Assembly (NCBI RefSeq): GCF_001050035.1
Contig: NZ_CVTA01000055.1
Coordinates: forward strand, 62,001 to 126,000
Direction: 5' to 3'
From: Mycolicibacterium komanii
GTDB lineage: Bacteria > Actinomycetota > Actinomycetes > Mycobacteriales > Mycobacteriaceae
Length of the DNA: 64,000 nt
Positions 35,710-45,019 of the stretch are shown here, one piece after another. Every line of letters begins with the position of its first letter. The stretch's first letter is position 1. A program made the translations under genes and the position numbers. The notes below the pieces were generated by a model, which saw only the letters and a program-made list of their open reading frames with translations, made no database searches and was not told the origin of the DNA.

Positions 35710-38061
35710 ATGGCGACCGAATTCAACGGCAAGATCGAACTCGACATCCGAGACTCCGAGCCGGACTGGGGCCCCTACGCCGCGCCCACCGCCCCCGACG
35801 GCGCGCCCAACATCCTGTATCTCGTGTGGGACGACATCGGAATCGCCACCTGGGACTGCTTCGGCGGCCTGGTCGAGATGCCGACGATGAGCCGGATCGC
35901 CGAACGCGGCGTTCGGCTCTCGCAGTTCCACACCACCGCGCTCTGCTCGCCGACCCGCGCCTCACTGCTGACCGGGCGTAATCCGACGACCGTCGGCATG
36001 GCGACCATCGAAGAGTTCACCGATGGCTTCCCCGGTTGCAACGGCCGGATTCCGTTCGACACCGCGCTGCTGTCCGAGGTGCTCGTCGAGCACGGATACA
36101 ACACCTACTGCGTCGGAAAGTGGCATCTGACCCCCCTCGAGGAGTCCAATCTGGCTTCCACCAAACGACATTGGCCGCTGTCGCGAGGCTTCGAGCGCTT
36201 CTACGGATTTCTGGGGGGTGAGACGGACCAGTGGTATCCGGACCTGGTCTACGACAACCACCCGGTTGCTCCGCCGGCCCCGCCGGAAGAGGGCTACCAC
36301 CTGTCAAAAGACCTGGCGGACAGGACCATCGAGTTCATCCGCGACGCGAAGGTCATCGCACCGGACAAGCCGTGGTTCTCCTACGTGTGTCCCGGTGCCG
36401 GCCACGCCCCGCATCACGTCTTCAAGGAGTGGGCCGACCGCTACTCCGGCAAGTTCGACATGGGTTACGAGCGGTACCGCGAGATCGTGCTCGAGAACCA
36501 GAAGAGGCTCGGCATCGTCCCCGCCGATACCGAACTCTCGCCGATCAATCCGTATGCAGACGTCAAGGGACCCAACGGCGAAGCATGGCCGGAGCAGGAC
36601 ACGGTGCGCCCCTGGGACGAGCTCGGCGACGACGAGAAGCGCTTGTTCTCCCGCATGGCCGAAGTGTTCGCCGGCTTCCTGTCGTACACCGACGCCCAGA
36701 TCGGCCGCATCCTCGACTATCTGGAGGAATCGGGTCAGCTCGACAACACGATCATCGTCGTCATCTCCGACAACGGGGCGAGCGGGGAAGGCGGACCGAA
36801 CGGCTCGGTCAACGAGGTCAAGTTCTTCAACGGATACATCGACACGGTCGAGGACGGTCTGCGACTGCTCGACAACCTCGGCGGACCGGAGACCTACAAC
36901 CACTATCCGACCGGCTGGGCGATGGCGTTCAACGCCCCCTACAAGCTTTTCAAGCGCTATGCGTCACACGAAGGTGGAATCGCCGACCCCGCGATCATCT
37001 CCTGGCCCAAGGGCATCGCCGCGCACGGCAAAGTCCTGGACAATTACATCAACGTCTGTGACGTCACCCCGACGATCTACGAACTGCTGGGAATCACGCC
37101 GCCGGAGACGGTCAGGGGAGTGCCGCAGAAGCCGTTGGACGGTGTGAGTTTCGAAGCAGCGCTCAAGGATTCGTCGGCCGCGACCGACAAGCACACGCAG
37201 TTCTACACGATGCTCGGCACGCGGGGAATCTGGCATGACGGCTGGTTCGCCAACACCGTCCACGCCGCCTCCCCGGCCGGTTGGTCGCACTTCGACAAGG
37301 ACAGGTGGGAGCTGTTCCACCTCGAAGCCGACCGCAGCCAGTGCCGCGATCTAGCCGCCGAAAACCCCGACAAGCTCGAAGAACTCAAGAAACTGTGGTT
37401 CGCCGAGGCAGACAAGTACAACGGCCTGCCGCTGGGCGACCTCAACATCTTCGACACCATATCCCGGTGGCGGCCCAGCCTTTCCGGGCAGCGCGAGTCC
37501 TACGTCTACTACCCCGGCACGGCCGACGTCGGTACCGGTGCGGCGGCCGAGATAATGGGCCGATCGTTCTCGGTGATGGCCGAGATGACTATCGACACCT
37601 CTGGTGCGGAGGGTGTGATCTTCAAACACGGTGGCGCACATGGTGGACACGTGATGTTCGTCCAGGACGGCCGGCTCCACTACGTCTACAACTTCCTGGG
37701 TGAGCAGGAACAACAGCTGTCGTCGCCGGAGCCGATACCGTTGGGGCGGCACGTATGCGGGGTCGCGTACGTGCGCACCGGAACTGCTGAGGGCACCCAC
37801 ACTCCGTTGGGAGACGCTGTGCTGTACTTCGACGACCGACAGGTCGCGACGTCGAGCGGCATGCGTGTGCATCCGGGGACGTTCGGGCTCGCCGGCGCCA
37901 GTCTGAGCATCGGCAGGAACGCGGGATCTCCGGTCTCGCGTTCGTACAAGCCGCCGTTCGCCTTCACCGGGGGCACCATCACGCAGGTGAACATCGACGT
38001 CTCGGGTAAGCCGTACGTGGACGTGGAGAGGGAGTTCGCGCGCGCTTTCGCGCAGGACTGA
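35710..38061 (+). CDS. atsA: Arylsulfatase (formylglycine-dependent)
   Basis: A 783-residue type I sulfatase. The active-site signature is CSPTRASLLTGR (about residues 79-90), in which the Cys is converted to formylglycine. The metal-binding NILYLVWDDIG (about 34-44), VGKWHLTP and ISDNGASGEGG are present. The last ~190 residues form a beta-rich accessory domain. There is no signal peptide, so it is probably cytosolic. It sits between the S10 and spc operons like atsA (Rv0711) of M. tuberculosis. The formylglycine-generating enzyme gene that I recall next to it there is missing from this interval. Confidence 0.93.
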   Translation: MATEFNGKIELDIRDSEPDWGPYAAPTAPDGAPNILYLVWDDIGIATWDCFGGLVEMPTMSRIAERGVRLSQFHTTALCSPTRASLLTGRNPTTVGMATIEEFTDGFPGCNGRIPFDTALLSEVLVEHGYNTYCVGKWHLTPLEESNLASTKRHWPLSRGFERFYGFLGGETDQWYPDLVYDNHPVAPPAPPEEGYHLSKDLADRTIEFIRDAKVIAPDKPWFSYVCPGAGHAPHHVFKEWADRYSGKFDMGYERYREIVLENQKRLGIVPADTELSPINPYADVKGPNGEAWPEQDTVRPWDELGDDEKRLFSRMAEVFAGFLSYTDAQIGRILDYLEESGQLDNTIIVVISDNGASGEGGPNGSVNEVKFFNGYIDTVEDGLRLLDNLGGPETYNHYPTGWAMAFNAPYKLFKRYASHEGGIADPAIISWPKGIAAHGKVLDNYINVCDVTPTIYELLGITPPETVRGVPQKPLDGVSFEAALKDSSAATDKHTQFYTMLGTRGIWHDGWFANTVHAASPAGWSHFDKDRWELFHLEADRSQCRDLAAENPDKLEELKKLWFAEADKYNGLPLGDLNIFDTISRWRPSLSGQRESYVYYPGTADVGTGAAAEIMGRSFSVMAEMTIDTSGAEGVIFKHGGAHGGHVMFVQDGRLHYVYNFLGEQEQQLSSPEPIPLGRHVCGVAYVRTGTAEGTHTPLGDAVLYFDDRQVATSSGMRVHPGTFGLAGASLSIGRNAGSPVSRSYKPPFAFTGGTITQVNIDVSGKPYVDVEREFARAFAQD

Positions 38062-38082
38062 GGACAAGGCGGGATCCAGCTC

Positions 38083-38775
38083 ATGAAAAACGCCATATGG
38101 CCGACGATCGCGCTGGCATGCCTTCTGACATCGTGCGTCGACAACAGCGAGGGCACGCCCATCGCGGAGGAGGCCGTCGTCTCGGACACGACCATCTCTG
38201 CCACCAGCACCCCGCCGTCGTCGACCACGAGCCCCGTCGCCGTACCCGACACCGAACAGCCCGGCATCGTGCCGACCACCGCGGCGCCTTCGCCATCGGG
38301 CAGCGCCTGCGATGTGCCCAACCCCCCGTACGAAGAGGCGTCGGTGCCCGATCCGGGCGCGCCGAGGATCACGGTGGTGCTGCCCGCGGGGTGGTCCACC
38401 ACGCAGGGGCAGGGCGACGGCGGCCTCCGGCTGACCGGGCCGGACGGGATGTCGGCCTCGGTCACCATCGCCAAGACGACGCTGCCACCCGCCGAAGCCT
38501 TCGACCGCTATGCCGACGACGCCATGGCGGCCTCCGACATCAGCACCCTGAGCGTGCTGCCGGGCGACCTGTGCGGCTTCAGCGGCCAGAAGCTGCTCGG
38601 ATCGTGGGCGGACTCCCCGGAGCACGCTGTCGAGTTCGGCGACCGGCTGGCCCACATCCCGACGACCAGCGGCGACTACCTGGTTGCGGTGCACGTCGAG
38701 GCTCCGGCGCAGGGCGCCGACTTCGACCCGCTGACCTCGCCGCTGCTGGGCGACTTCGGCATCGTCATACCCTGA
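38083..38775 (+). CDS. Putative lipoprotein with LpqN-like domain
   Basis: A 230-residue exported protein. A short basic start and hydrophobic stretch lead to the lipobox LLTSC (residues 15-19). A Ser/Thr/Pro-rich linker of about 50 residues precedes a folded domain from about 85 that begins with PRITVVLPAGWST and ends FDPLTSPLLGDFGIVI. This resembles the mycobacterial LpqN/LpqT lipoprotein family, but the similarity is judged by eye. It starts 21 bp after the arylsulfatase and may be co-transcribed. Function unknown. Confidence 0.75.
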   Translation: MKNAIWPTIALACLLTSCVDNSEGTPIAEEAVVSDTTISATSTPPSSTTSPVAVPDTEQPGIVPTTAAPSPSGSACDVPNPPYEEASVPDPGAPRITVVLPAGWSTTQGQGDGGLRLTGPDGMSASVTIAKTTLPPAEAFDRYADDAMAASDISTLSVLPGDLCGFSGQKLLGSWADSPEHAVEFGDRLAHIPTTSGDYLVAVHVEAPAQGADFDPLTSPLLGDFGIVIP

Positions 38776-38830
38776 AGTCGTCGACGAACACGCCCGCTCG
38801 CGGGGCGGGGGCCCGCTGATCAGCGGCGAT

Positions 38831-38859
38831 TTGGTTTCCCGCAGGTCCTCCCATAGAAT
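38831..38859 (+). promoter_or_regulatory. Promoter of the spc (rplN) operon
   Basis: TTGGTT (38831-38836), 17 bp spacer, TAGAAT (38854-38859): a good mycobacterial SigA-type promoter. Transcription would start near 38866 and give a leader of about 124 nt before rplN. The interrupted S10/spc arrangement requires such a separate promoter. Confidence 0.75.
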
Positions 38860-38989
38860 CAGGCGGTTGCCTTGGGCAGACCTCGGCCAGTCGTTCCGGC
38901 AGGCCCCGCGTGCTCATAGGTGACAGCAAGACCGCGCACGTCCAGGTCGGTATCTGGCGTGCATACAAAAACCAGGTCGAGGAGATCGA

Positions 38990-39358
38990 GTGATTCAGCA
39001 GGAATCGCGGCTCAAGGTCGCCGACAACACGGGCGCCAAGGAGATCTTGTGCATCCGTGTGCTCGGTGGCTCGTCGCGACGCTACGCCGGCATCGGCGAT
39101 GTCATCGTGGCGACCGTCAAGGACGCCATTCCCGGCGGCAACGTCAAGCGCGGTGATGTGGTGAAGGCCGTCGTCGTGCGCACCGTCAAGGAGCGCCGCC
39201 GGGCCGACGGCAGCTACATCAAGTTCGACGAGAATGCCGCCGTCATCATCAAGCCCGACAACGACCCGCGTGGTACGCGCATCTTCGGGCCGGTCGGCCG
39301 CGAACTGCGCGAGAAGCGCTTCATGAAGATCGTCTCGCTCGCTCCGGAGGTGCTGTAG
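38990..39358 (+). CDS. rplN: 50S ribosomal protein L14
   Basis: A 122-residue L14 at the subunit interface. It begins [18 protein letters not shown] and carries the standard [23 protein letters not shown] 38990 follows GAGGAGATC. First gene of the spc operon. Confidence 0.99.
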   Translation: MIQQESRLKVADNTGAKEILCIRVLGGSSRRYAGIGDVIVATVKDAIPGGNVKRGDVVKAVVVRTVKERRRADGSYIKFDENAAVIIKPDNDPRGTRIFGPVGRELREKRFMKIVSLAPEVL

Positions 39359-39676
39359 ATGAAGGTCCACAAGGGCGACACCGTCCTGGTGATCTCCGGT
39401 AAGGACAAGGGCGCTAAGGGCAAGGTGCTGGTCGCCTACCCGACCCGCAACAAGGTGCTCGTTGAGGGCGTCAACCGGATCAAGAAGCACACGGCGGTGT
39501 CGAGCAACGAGCGCGGCGCCAAGTCGGGCGGCATCGTCACGCAGGAGGCACCGATCGACGCCTCGAACGTGATGGTCGTCGACTCCGACGGCAAGCCCAC
39601 CCGCGTCGCATACCGGGTTGACGAGGAGACGGGCAAGAAGGTCCGCATCGCCAAGACCAACGGCAAGGACATCTGA
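39359..39676 (+). CDS. rplX: 50S ribosomal protein L24
   Basis: A 105-residue L24, an assembly initiator with a KOW motif ([19 protein letters not shown]). ATG 39359 directly abuts the rplN stop. Confidence 0.99.
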   Translation: MKVHKGDTVLVISGKDKGAKGKVLVAYPTRNKVLVEGVNRIKKHTAVSSNERGAKSGGIVTQEAPIDASNVMVVDSDGKPTRVAYRVDEETGKKVRIAKTNGKDI

Positions 39677-39677
39677 G

Positions 39678-40241
39678 ATGACTACAGCTGAGAAAACACT
39701 GCCGCGCCTCAAGCAGCGCTACCGCGAAGAGATCCGCGACGCGCTGGCCAAGGAGTTCGGCTACGCCAACGTCATGCAGATTCCGGGCGTGGTCAAGGTC
39801 GTCGTCAACATGGGCGTCGGTGACGCCGCCCGCGACGCGAAGCTGATCAACGGCGCGGTCAACGACCTCGCGCTGATCACCGGCCAGAAGCCGGAGGTCC
39901 GCCGGGCCCGTAAGTCCATTGCGCAGTTCAAGCTTCGCGAGGGCATGCCGATCGGCGCCCGCGTCACGCTGCGCGGCGACCGGATGTGGGAGTTCCTCGA
40001 CCGGTTGATCTCGATCGCGCTGCCCCGTATCCGCGACTTCCGCGGCTTGTCGCCCAAGCAGTTCGACGGCACCGGCAACTACACCTTCGGTCTGACCGAG
40101 CAGTCGGTGTTCCACGAGATCGATGTGGACTCCATCGACCGCCCCCGTGGCATGGACATCACCGTCGTCACCTCGGCGACGACCGACGACGAAGGCCGAG
40201 CGCTGCTGCGGGCGCTGGGCTTTCCGTTCAAGGAGAACTGA
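39678..40241 (+). CDS. rplE: 50S ribosomal protein L5
   Basis: A 187-residue L5 of the central protuberance, binding 5S rRNA. It contains [34 protein letters not shown] and [17 protein letters not shown] 39678 is one base after the rplX stop; the upstream frame is shadow. Confidence 0.99.
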   Translation: MTTAEKTLPRLKQRYREEIRDALAKEFGYANVMQIPGVVKVVVNMGVGDAARDAKLINGAVNDLALITGQKPEVRRARKSIAQFKLREGMPIGARVTLRGDRMWEFLDRLISIALPRIRDFRGLSPKQFDGTGNYTFGLTEQSVFHEIDVDSIDRPRGMDITVVTSATTDDEGRALLRALGFPFKEN

Positions 40242-40244
40242 GTA

Positions 40245-40430
40245 ATGGCAAAGAAGGCACTGGTCAACAAGGCCAACAAGAAGCCGAAGTTCAAGGTGCG
40301 CGCCTACACCCGCTGCCAGCGCTGCGGACGTCCGCGCGCGGTCTTCCGCAAGTTCGGCCTGTGCCGGATCTGCGTGCGCGAAATGGCGCACGCCGGCGAA
40401 CTGCCCGGCGTGCAGAAGAGCAGCTGGTAA
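40245..40430 (+). CDS. rpsN: 30S ribosomal protein S14, zinc-binding type Z
   Basis: A 61-residue S14 with the two zinc-binding pairs CQRCG and CRIC. This C+ form is the constitutive, zinc-containing paralogue; a zinc-independent version, if present, is outside the window. Three bases after rplE. Confidence 0.99.
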   Translation: MAKKALVNKANKKPKFKVRAYTRCQRCGRPRAVFRKFGLCRICVREMAHAGELPGVQKSSW

Positions 40431-40515
40431 TCCAGCCAAACAGACCAGACCAACCAAACAGGTTGCGGCAGGCCCGGATACCGGGAACCACCGCGAGAAA
40501 GGTGAGCCGGCTGTC
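40431..40515 (+). other. rpsN-rpsH spacer with small hairpin
   Basis: An 85 bp spacer, unusually long for this operon. It has repeated CCAGACCA/ACCAACCAAACA stretches and a hairpin CCCGG-ATA-CCGGG (40473-40485) followed by the rpsH ribosome site. It may be an mRNA processing or regulatory site; nothing more can be said. Confidence 0.4.
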
Positions 40516-40914
40516 ATGACTATGACGGACCCGATCGCAGACTTCTTGACGCGTCTGCGCAACGCCAATTCGGCGTACCACGATGAGGTGACACTGCCCC
40601 ACTCCAAGATCAAGGCCAACATCGCCGAGATCCTGAAGCGCGAGGGCTACATCGCCGACTACCGCACCGAGGATGCTCGGGTCGGCAAGTCCCTCATCGT
40701 GCAACTGAAGTACGGCCCCAGCCGGGAGCGAAGCATCGCCGGTCTGCGCCGCGTGTCCAAGCCCGGTCTGCGGGTGTACGCGAAATCCACCAATCTGCCG
40801 CGGGTTCTCGGCGGCCTCGGCGTGGCGATCATCTCCACGTCGTCGGGGCTCCGAACCGACCGCCAGGCAGCCCACGAGGGCGTGGGCGGCGAAGTCCTCG
40901 CGTACGTGTGGTAG
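40516..40914 (+). CDS. rpsH: 30S ribosomal protein S8
   Basis: A 132-residue S8, a primary 16S rRNA binder and in E. coli the repressor of the spc operon. It begins [21 protein letters not shown] and ends [26 protein letters not shown] (split here only for description). Normal length. Confidence 0.99.
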   Translation: MTMTDPIADFLTRLRNANSAYHDEVTLPHSKIKANIAEILKREGYIADYRTEDARVGKSLIVQLKYGPSRERSIAGLRRVSKPGLRVYAKSTNLPRVLGGLGVAIISTSSGLRTDRQAAHEGVGGEVLAYVW

Positions 40915-40935
40915 GCGAGAGGGAGTAGAGCTCAA

Positions 40936-41475
40936 ATGTCGCGTATTGGAAAGCAGCCGGTCCCGGTTCCCAGCGGGGTCGACGTCTCGATCGACGGGCA
41001 GAACGTGTCGGTCAAGGGACCCAAGGGGAGTCTCGAACTGTCGGTGGCCGACCCGATCCGGGTGGCCCGTGACGATGACGGCGCCATCGTGGTGACGCGT
41101 CCGGACGACGAGCGGCGCAGCCGTTCGCTGCACGGTCTGTCACGCACGCTGGTGGCGAACCTGATCACCGGCGTCACCGAGGGTTACACCACCAAGATGG
41201 AGATCTTCGGCGTCGGTTACCGCGTGCAGCTCAAGGGTTCCAACCTCGAGTTTGCGCTGGGGTACAGCCACCCGGTGACGATCAACGCGCCCGACGGTGT
41301 GACGTTCGCGGTGGAGACGCCGACGAAGTTCTCGATCTCCGGCATCGACAAGCAGAAGGTCGGCCAGGTTGCGGCGAACATCCGCCGCTTGCGCAAGAGC
41401 GACCCCTACAAGGGCAAGGGGATCCGCTACGAGGGCGAGCAGATCCGCCGCAAGGTCGGAAAGACAGGTAAGTAG
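40936..41475 (+). CDS. rplF: 50S ribosomal protein L6
   Basis: A 179-residue L6 near the GTPase-associated centre. It begins [15 protein letters not shown] and has the C-terminal [18 protein letters not shown] motif. Ordinary spc order and spacing. Confidence 0.99.
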   Translation: MSRIGKQPVPVPSGVDVSIDGQNVSVKGPKGSLELSVADPIRVARDDDGAIVVTRPDDERRSRSLHGLSRTLVANLITGVTEGYTTKMEIFGVGYRVQLKGSNLEFALGYSHPVTINAPDGVTFAVETPTKFSISGIDKQKVGQVAANIRRLRKSDPYKGKGIRYEGEQIRRKVGKTGK

Positions 41476-41477
41476 GA

Positions 41478-41888
41478 ATGGCTTCGACTAAAGATTCGGC
41501 AGCGCCGACGCGCAAGCCCGTGGGCCAGAACATCTCTGAGACCCGTCGGGTCGCGCGGCTGCGTCGCCATGCTCGGTTGCGCAAGAAGATCTCCGGTACG
41601 GCAGAGGTGCCGCGGCTGGTGGTCAACCGTTCGTCGCGGCACATCCACGTGCAGCTGGTGAACGACCTCGAAGGCACCACGCTGGTCGCCGCGTCCTCGA
41701 TCGAGGCCGACGTGCGTGCGGTCGACGGGGACAAGAAGGCGCACAGCGTGCGGGTCGGTCAGCTGATCGCCGAGCGCGCGAAGGCCGCAGGTATCGACAA
41801 GGTCGTGTTCGACCGCGGTGGTTACACCTACGGCGGACGGATCGCAGCGCTCGCCGATGCGGCGCGCGAGGGCGGACTGCAATTCTGA
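41478..41888 (+). CDS. rplR: 50S ribosomal protein L18
   Basis: A 136-residue L18 that binds 5S rRNA. It has [21 protein letters not shown] and the ending [24 protein letters not shown]. The N-terminal ~20 residues are a basic actinobacterial extension. Confidence 0.99.
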   Translation: MASTKDSAAPTRKPVGQNISETRRVARLRRHARLRKKISGTAEVPRLVVNRSSRHIHVQLVNDLEGTTLVAASSIEADVRAVDGDKKAHSVRVGQLIAERAKAAGIDKVVFDRGGYTYGGRIAALADAAREGGLQF

Positions 41889-41919
41889 TGACTGACTTCA
41901 ACACAATGGGAAGGACTGC

Positions 41920-42579
41920 ATGATGGCCGAACAGGCAACAGCCGGCGGCCCCCAGGACGGCCGCGGCTCGCGAGACCGCGACGGACGTGGCCGTCGCGAT
42001 GACCGTGGCGGTCGTGGTCGCGACGGCGGTGACAAGAGCAACTACCTCGAGCGCGTCGTCTCCATCAACCGCGTGTCCAAGGTCGTCAAGGGTGGTCGCC
42101 GGTTCAGCTTCACCGCGCTGGTGATCGTCGGCGACGGCAAGGGCATGGTCGGTGTCGGCTACGGCAAGGCCAAGGAGGTTCCGGCCGCCATCGCCAAGGG
42201 CGTCGAAGAGGCTCGCAAGAACTTCTTCCGGGTCCCGCTGATCGGCGGCACCATCACGCACCCGGTGCAGGGCGAAGCCGCCGCCGGTGTCGTGATGCTG
42301 CGCCCGGCCAGCCCCGGTACCGGTGTGATCGCCGGCGGCGCCGCTCGCGCGGTGCTGGAATGTGCCGGCGTGCACGACATCCTGGCCAAGTCGCTGGGCA
42401 GTGACAACGCGATCAACGTGGTGCATGCCACCGTCGCCGCGCTGAAGCTGCTGCAGCGTCCCGAAGAGGTCGCGGCCCGACGTGGCCTGCCGATCGAGGA
42501 CGTGGCGCCCGCGGGCATGCTGCGGGCGCGTCGTGAGGCCGAGGCGCTGGCCGCGTCGGCTGCTCGTGAAGGGTCGTAA
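41920..42579 (+). CDS. rpsE: 30S ribosomal protein S5
   Basis: A 219-residue S5 with an Arg/Gly/Asp-rich N-terminal extension (about residues 10-40). This precedes the canonical [21 protein letters not shown] and [15 protein letters not shown] regions. ATG 41920 and 41923 are adjacent; either is possible. S5 is at the mRNA entry helicase site. Confidence 0.98.
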   Translation: MMAEQATAGGPQDGRGSRDRDGRGRRDDRGGRGRDGGDKSNYLERVVSINRVSKVVKGGRRFSFTALVIVGDGKGMVGVGYGKAKEVPAAIAKGVEEARKNFFRVPLIGGTITHPVQGEAAAGVVMLRPASPGTGVIAGGAARAVLECAGVHDILAKSLGSDNAINVVHATVAALKLLQRPEEVAARRGLPIEDVAPAGMLRARREAEALAASAAREGS

Positions 42580-42582
42580 ACC

Positions 42583-42771
42583 ATGGCAGAGCTGAAGATC
42601 ACCCAGGTGCGCAGCACCATCGGTGCGCGCTGGAAGCAGCGGGAGAGCCTGCGGTCGCTGGGGCTGCGCAAGATCCGCCAGTCCGTCGTCCGCGAGGACA
42701 ACGCGCAGACGCGCGGCCTGATCAAGACCGTGCATCACCTCGTCGAAGTAGAGGCGGTCGAGACCAAATGA
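42583..42771 (+). CDS. rpmD: 50S ribosomal protein L30
   Basis: A 62-residue L30 ([21 protein letters not shown] start), three bases after rpsE and overlapping rplO by 4 nt. Confidence 0.98.
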   Translation: MAELKITQVRSTIGARWKQRESLRSLGLRKIRQSVVREDNAQTRGLIKTVHHLVEVEAVETK

Positions 42772-43211
42772 CACCCATCAAGCTCCATGACCTGAAGCCG
42801 GCACCCGGTTCGAAGACCGCCAAGACCCGTGTGGGTCGCGGTGAGGGTTCGAAGGGTAAGACCGCGGGTCGCGGCACCAAGGGCACGAAGGCCCGCAAGA
42901 ACGTCCCCGCGACGTTCGAGGGCGGCCAGATGCCGATCCACATGCGGCTGCCGAAGCTCAAGGGCTTCCGCAACCGCTTCCGCACCGAGTACGAGGTCGT
43001 CAACGTCGGCGACATCAACAAGCTCTTCCCGAAGGGCGGCGATGTCGGCGTGGACGAGCTGGTGGCCGCCGGTGCGGTGCGCAAGAACACGCTGGTGAAG
43101 GTGCTCGGCGACGGCAAGCTCACCGTCAAGGTGAACGTCACCGCGCACAAGTTCAGTGGCAGCGCCCGCGAGAAGATCACATCCGCGGGCGGTTCGGCGA
43201 CCGAGCTGTAG
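42768..43211 (+). CDS. rplO: 50S ribosomal protein L15
   Basis: A 147-residue L15. It starts [20 protein letters not shown] with a basic, glycine-rich N-terminal arm and ends in the [18 protein letters not shown] segment. ATGA overlap with rpmD. Last gene of the spc operon in this window; secY and adk, which follow directly in many bacteria, lie 6.6 kb downstream. Confidence 0.99.
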   Translation: MTPIKLHDLKPAPGSKTAKTRVGRGEGSKGKTAGRGTKGTKARKNVPATFEGGQMPIHMRLPKLKGFRNRFRTEYEVVNVGDINKLFPKGGDVGVDELVAAGAVRKNTLVKVLGDGKLTVKVNVTAHKFSGSAREKITSAGGSATEL

Positions 43212-43227
43212 CCCACCGTCGACCGGG

Positions 43228-43260
43228 AGCCCCTGCCGTCACGGCGGGGGCTTTCGTGTT
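43228..43260 (+). terminator. Intrinsic terminator after the spc operon
   Basis: AGCCCCTGCCG pairs with CGGCGGGGGCT around a TCA loop (43228-43251), followed by TTTCGTGTT. It lies 17 bp after rplO and separates the ribosomal operon from the small secreted-protein gene. Confidence 0.8.
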
Positions 43261-43326
43261 CGGCCGGCGTAACGCCACCCGTCGTCCACCGATATTGTGC
43301 GTAGGCGCAACTCGTCAGGAGCAGAT

Positions 43327-43680
43327 ATGACCTCCATCCGCCGGCTCGCCGTCATCGCCGTGGCCGCCGGTCTCGCGCTGTCGGCAGCCACCGCGACGGC
43401 GATTGCCCAGGACGAGGACTCGGCCGAGGACGCGAAGTTCGCCGAGCAGGTCGCCGCCCTGGAGATCCCGCTCGGCGAGACCGATCTACCCGAGTTGGGT
43501 CACGGGATCTGCGACATGCTCACCACCGGGTTGGCCGGTACCGCCAACCCCGTTCCGGTCGTACGCGGCGTGGTGAACCGCCTCGCCAGCACCGGCATGA
43601 GCCGCGGGCAGGCCGCGGGACTGACGCGCGCGGCCGTCGGCGTCTACTGCCCGCAGCACACCCGCTATCTCGGCCGCTGA
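43327..43680 (+). CDS. Small secreted DUF732 protein
   Basis: A 117-residue exported protein. A signal peptide (RRLAVIAVAAGLALSAATATA) ends near residue 27. The mature part matches the mycobacterial DUF732 pattern: a conserved Cys in LGHGICDMLTTG, GMSRGQAAGLTRAAVG and the terminal YCPQH, the two cysteines presumably forming a disulfide. ATG 43327 has AGGAGCAG upstream. DUF732 proteins are abundant and of unknown function. Confidence 0.85.
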   Translation: MTSIRRLAVIAVAAGLALSAATATAIAQDEDSAEDAKFAEQVAALEIPLGETDLPELGHGICDMLTTGLAGTANPVPVVRGVVNRLASTGMSRGQAAGLTRAAVGVYCPQHTRYLGR

Positions 43681-43681
43681 C

Positions 43682-43966
43682 CTACTGCCGCCACTCGAAG
43701 CAGCCGACACCGGGGACGCACCCGCCGCCACCCCAGGGGCCGCCGTGTCCGCAGACCCCGTCTGCGGTGCAGCCGCCGCCCCCGTCCGGCCCGCCGCGTC
43801 CGCACGTTCCGTCGGCTGCGCATCCGCTGTAATCGGGACCCTGTGCAACAGAACTGATGGGTGTGCCCGGATAGTTCTGCACGAGGGCCACAGGTGCCGC
43901 GGCGATCGCCGTCGCCGCCGCGCCCGCCATCAGCAGCGGTGCGAGGGTTCTCAGTTTCGCGATCAT
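43682..43966 (-). CDS. Gly/Cys-rich small secreted protein
   Basis: A 94-residue protein with a signal peptide (MIAKLRTLAPLLMAGAAATAIAAAP) and a mature part of about 65 residues. This contains three to four imperfect repeats of the form GC-x3-G-x-CG-x-GGP-x-GGGG and six cysteines. It ends GVGCFEWRQ. It converges with the DUF732 gene (1 bp gap). I do not recognise a characterised family. The even cysteine count and regular spacing suggest a disulfide-stabilised extracellular peptide. Confidence 0.72.
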   Translation of the reverse strand: MIAKLRTLAPLLMAGAAATAIAAAPVALVQNYPGTPISSVAQGPDYSGCAADGTCGRGGPDGGGGCTADGVCGHGGPWGGGGCVPGVGCFEWRQ

Positions 43967-44040
43967 GATTCCGGTTTACCACCAAGATCAAGAAAAGTTA
44001 AATTACCTAAGCGTCAGCAAACTTCTCGACGCGCCGACCG

Positions 44041-44967
44041 TCACCGCAGTTGCGGAATCACCTCTGCCGCCAGACGTTCCATCTGTTCGCGGTCCTCGGC
44101 GACGTTCTTCCCGACCGGGTTGAGCAGAAGCATCTCGGCGCCGGCGTCGATGACCTCACGCAGCCCTCGAACGACGTCGGCGGGGGTGCCCGAGACCGGG
44201 ACCGCGTCGATGCCGGCCATGCCGCCGTAGATGTGGCGCAGTCCGGCCAGCACTCGCTCTCTGGCGCGCGCGGGGTCGTCGTCGACGATCAGGTAGACCC
44301 GCTTGCCGACCGTGAAACCCGTTGCATCCCTGCCCTGTTCGGTGAGCTCGCGGCGCAGGGTCTTGACGGCTTCGGTGAACGCGGCTGTCGTGGACGACCC
44401 CGCCCCCAGGAACGCGTCGCCGTGCCGCACCGCCCTGGCGATCGCGCGAGGGGCGTTCGCCCCGAACCAGACCGGCGGGTGCGGCCATTGGACGGGTTTC
44501 GGTTGGATCGGCAACTCGTCGACGTCGCGGAAGCGCCCGCGGTACGTCACCCTTGGCTCGTCGGACCACGCCGCCTTCATCAACTCGAGGCCCTCGGTGA
44601 AGGCGCGGACGAATGTGGCGGGTTCGACACCGAACGCGGCGAACTTGCGGGTGCCCCCGCCCGGAGCCACGCCGAGGTCGAGCCGGCCGTGGCTGAGGTG
44701 ATCGACGGCCGTGACCGCCGAAGCCAGCTGAAGCGGATCGTGCAGGGTGGTGACCAGGACGGCCACCCCGAGGCGGATCCGCTCGGTGTGCGCCGCGGCC
44801 CAGGCCAGCATCTCCAGCGGCGCGAGCAGCGGTGACGGGCCGATCGTCTGCTCCAGCGTCCACCCGCCGGTGAAGCCCAGTTCCTCGGCCCGGACCAGGT
44901 AGTCGCGAGTGCCCTCGGCGTCGAAGCCGGCCGCCACGCGCTGCGGGAGGGAGATGTCGAAGCGCAC
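44041..44967 (-). CDS. LLM-class (luciferase-like) flavin/F420-dependent oxidoreductase
   Basis: A 308-residue TIM-barrel enzyme. The barrel sequence includes TIGPSPLLAPLEMLAWAAAHTERIRLGVAVLV, DHLSHGRLDLGVAPGG and PPVWFGANAPRAIARAVRHGDAFLG, typical of F420-dependent reductases in mycobacteria. GTG 44967 follows a minus-strand TANNNT box (TACCGT) by six bases, giving a leaderless start; the longer open frame to 45360 is shadow over sppA. Substrate unknown. F420 versus FMN use cannot be decided by eye. Confidence 0.85.
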   Translation of the reverse strand: MRFDISLPQRVAAGFDAEGTRDYLVRAEELGFTGGWTLEQTIGPSPLLAPLEMLAWAAAHTERIRLGVAVLVTTLHDPLQLASAVTAVDHLSHGRLDLGVAPGGGTRKFAAFGVEPATFVRAFTEGLELMKAAWSDEPRVTYRGRFRDVDELPIQPKPVQWPHPPVWFGANAPRAIARAVRHGDAFLGAGSSTTAAFTEAVKTLRRELTEQGRDATGFTVGKRVYLIVDDDPARARERVLAGLRHIYGGMAGIDAVPVSGTPADVVRGLREVIDAGAEMLLLNPVGKNVAEDREQMERLAAEVIPQLR

Positions 44968-44973
44968 GGCACC

Positions 44974-45013
44974 ACGGTAGACGGGGTGGGCCGCGAGGCG
45001 GCGTCGGTACGCT
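44974..45013. promoter_or_regulatory. Back-to-back leaderless promoters (LLM gene and sppA)
   Basis: The 52 bp between GTG 44967 (minus) and ATG 45020 (plus) hold TACCGT reading left (44979-44974) and TACGCT reading right (45008-45013). Each is exactly six bases from its start codon. Neither gene has a Shine-Dalgarno. The symmetry and spacing strongly suggest divergent leaderless transcripts. Confidence 0.65.
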
Positions 45014-45019
45014 CGAACC

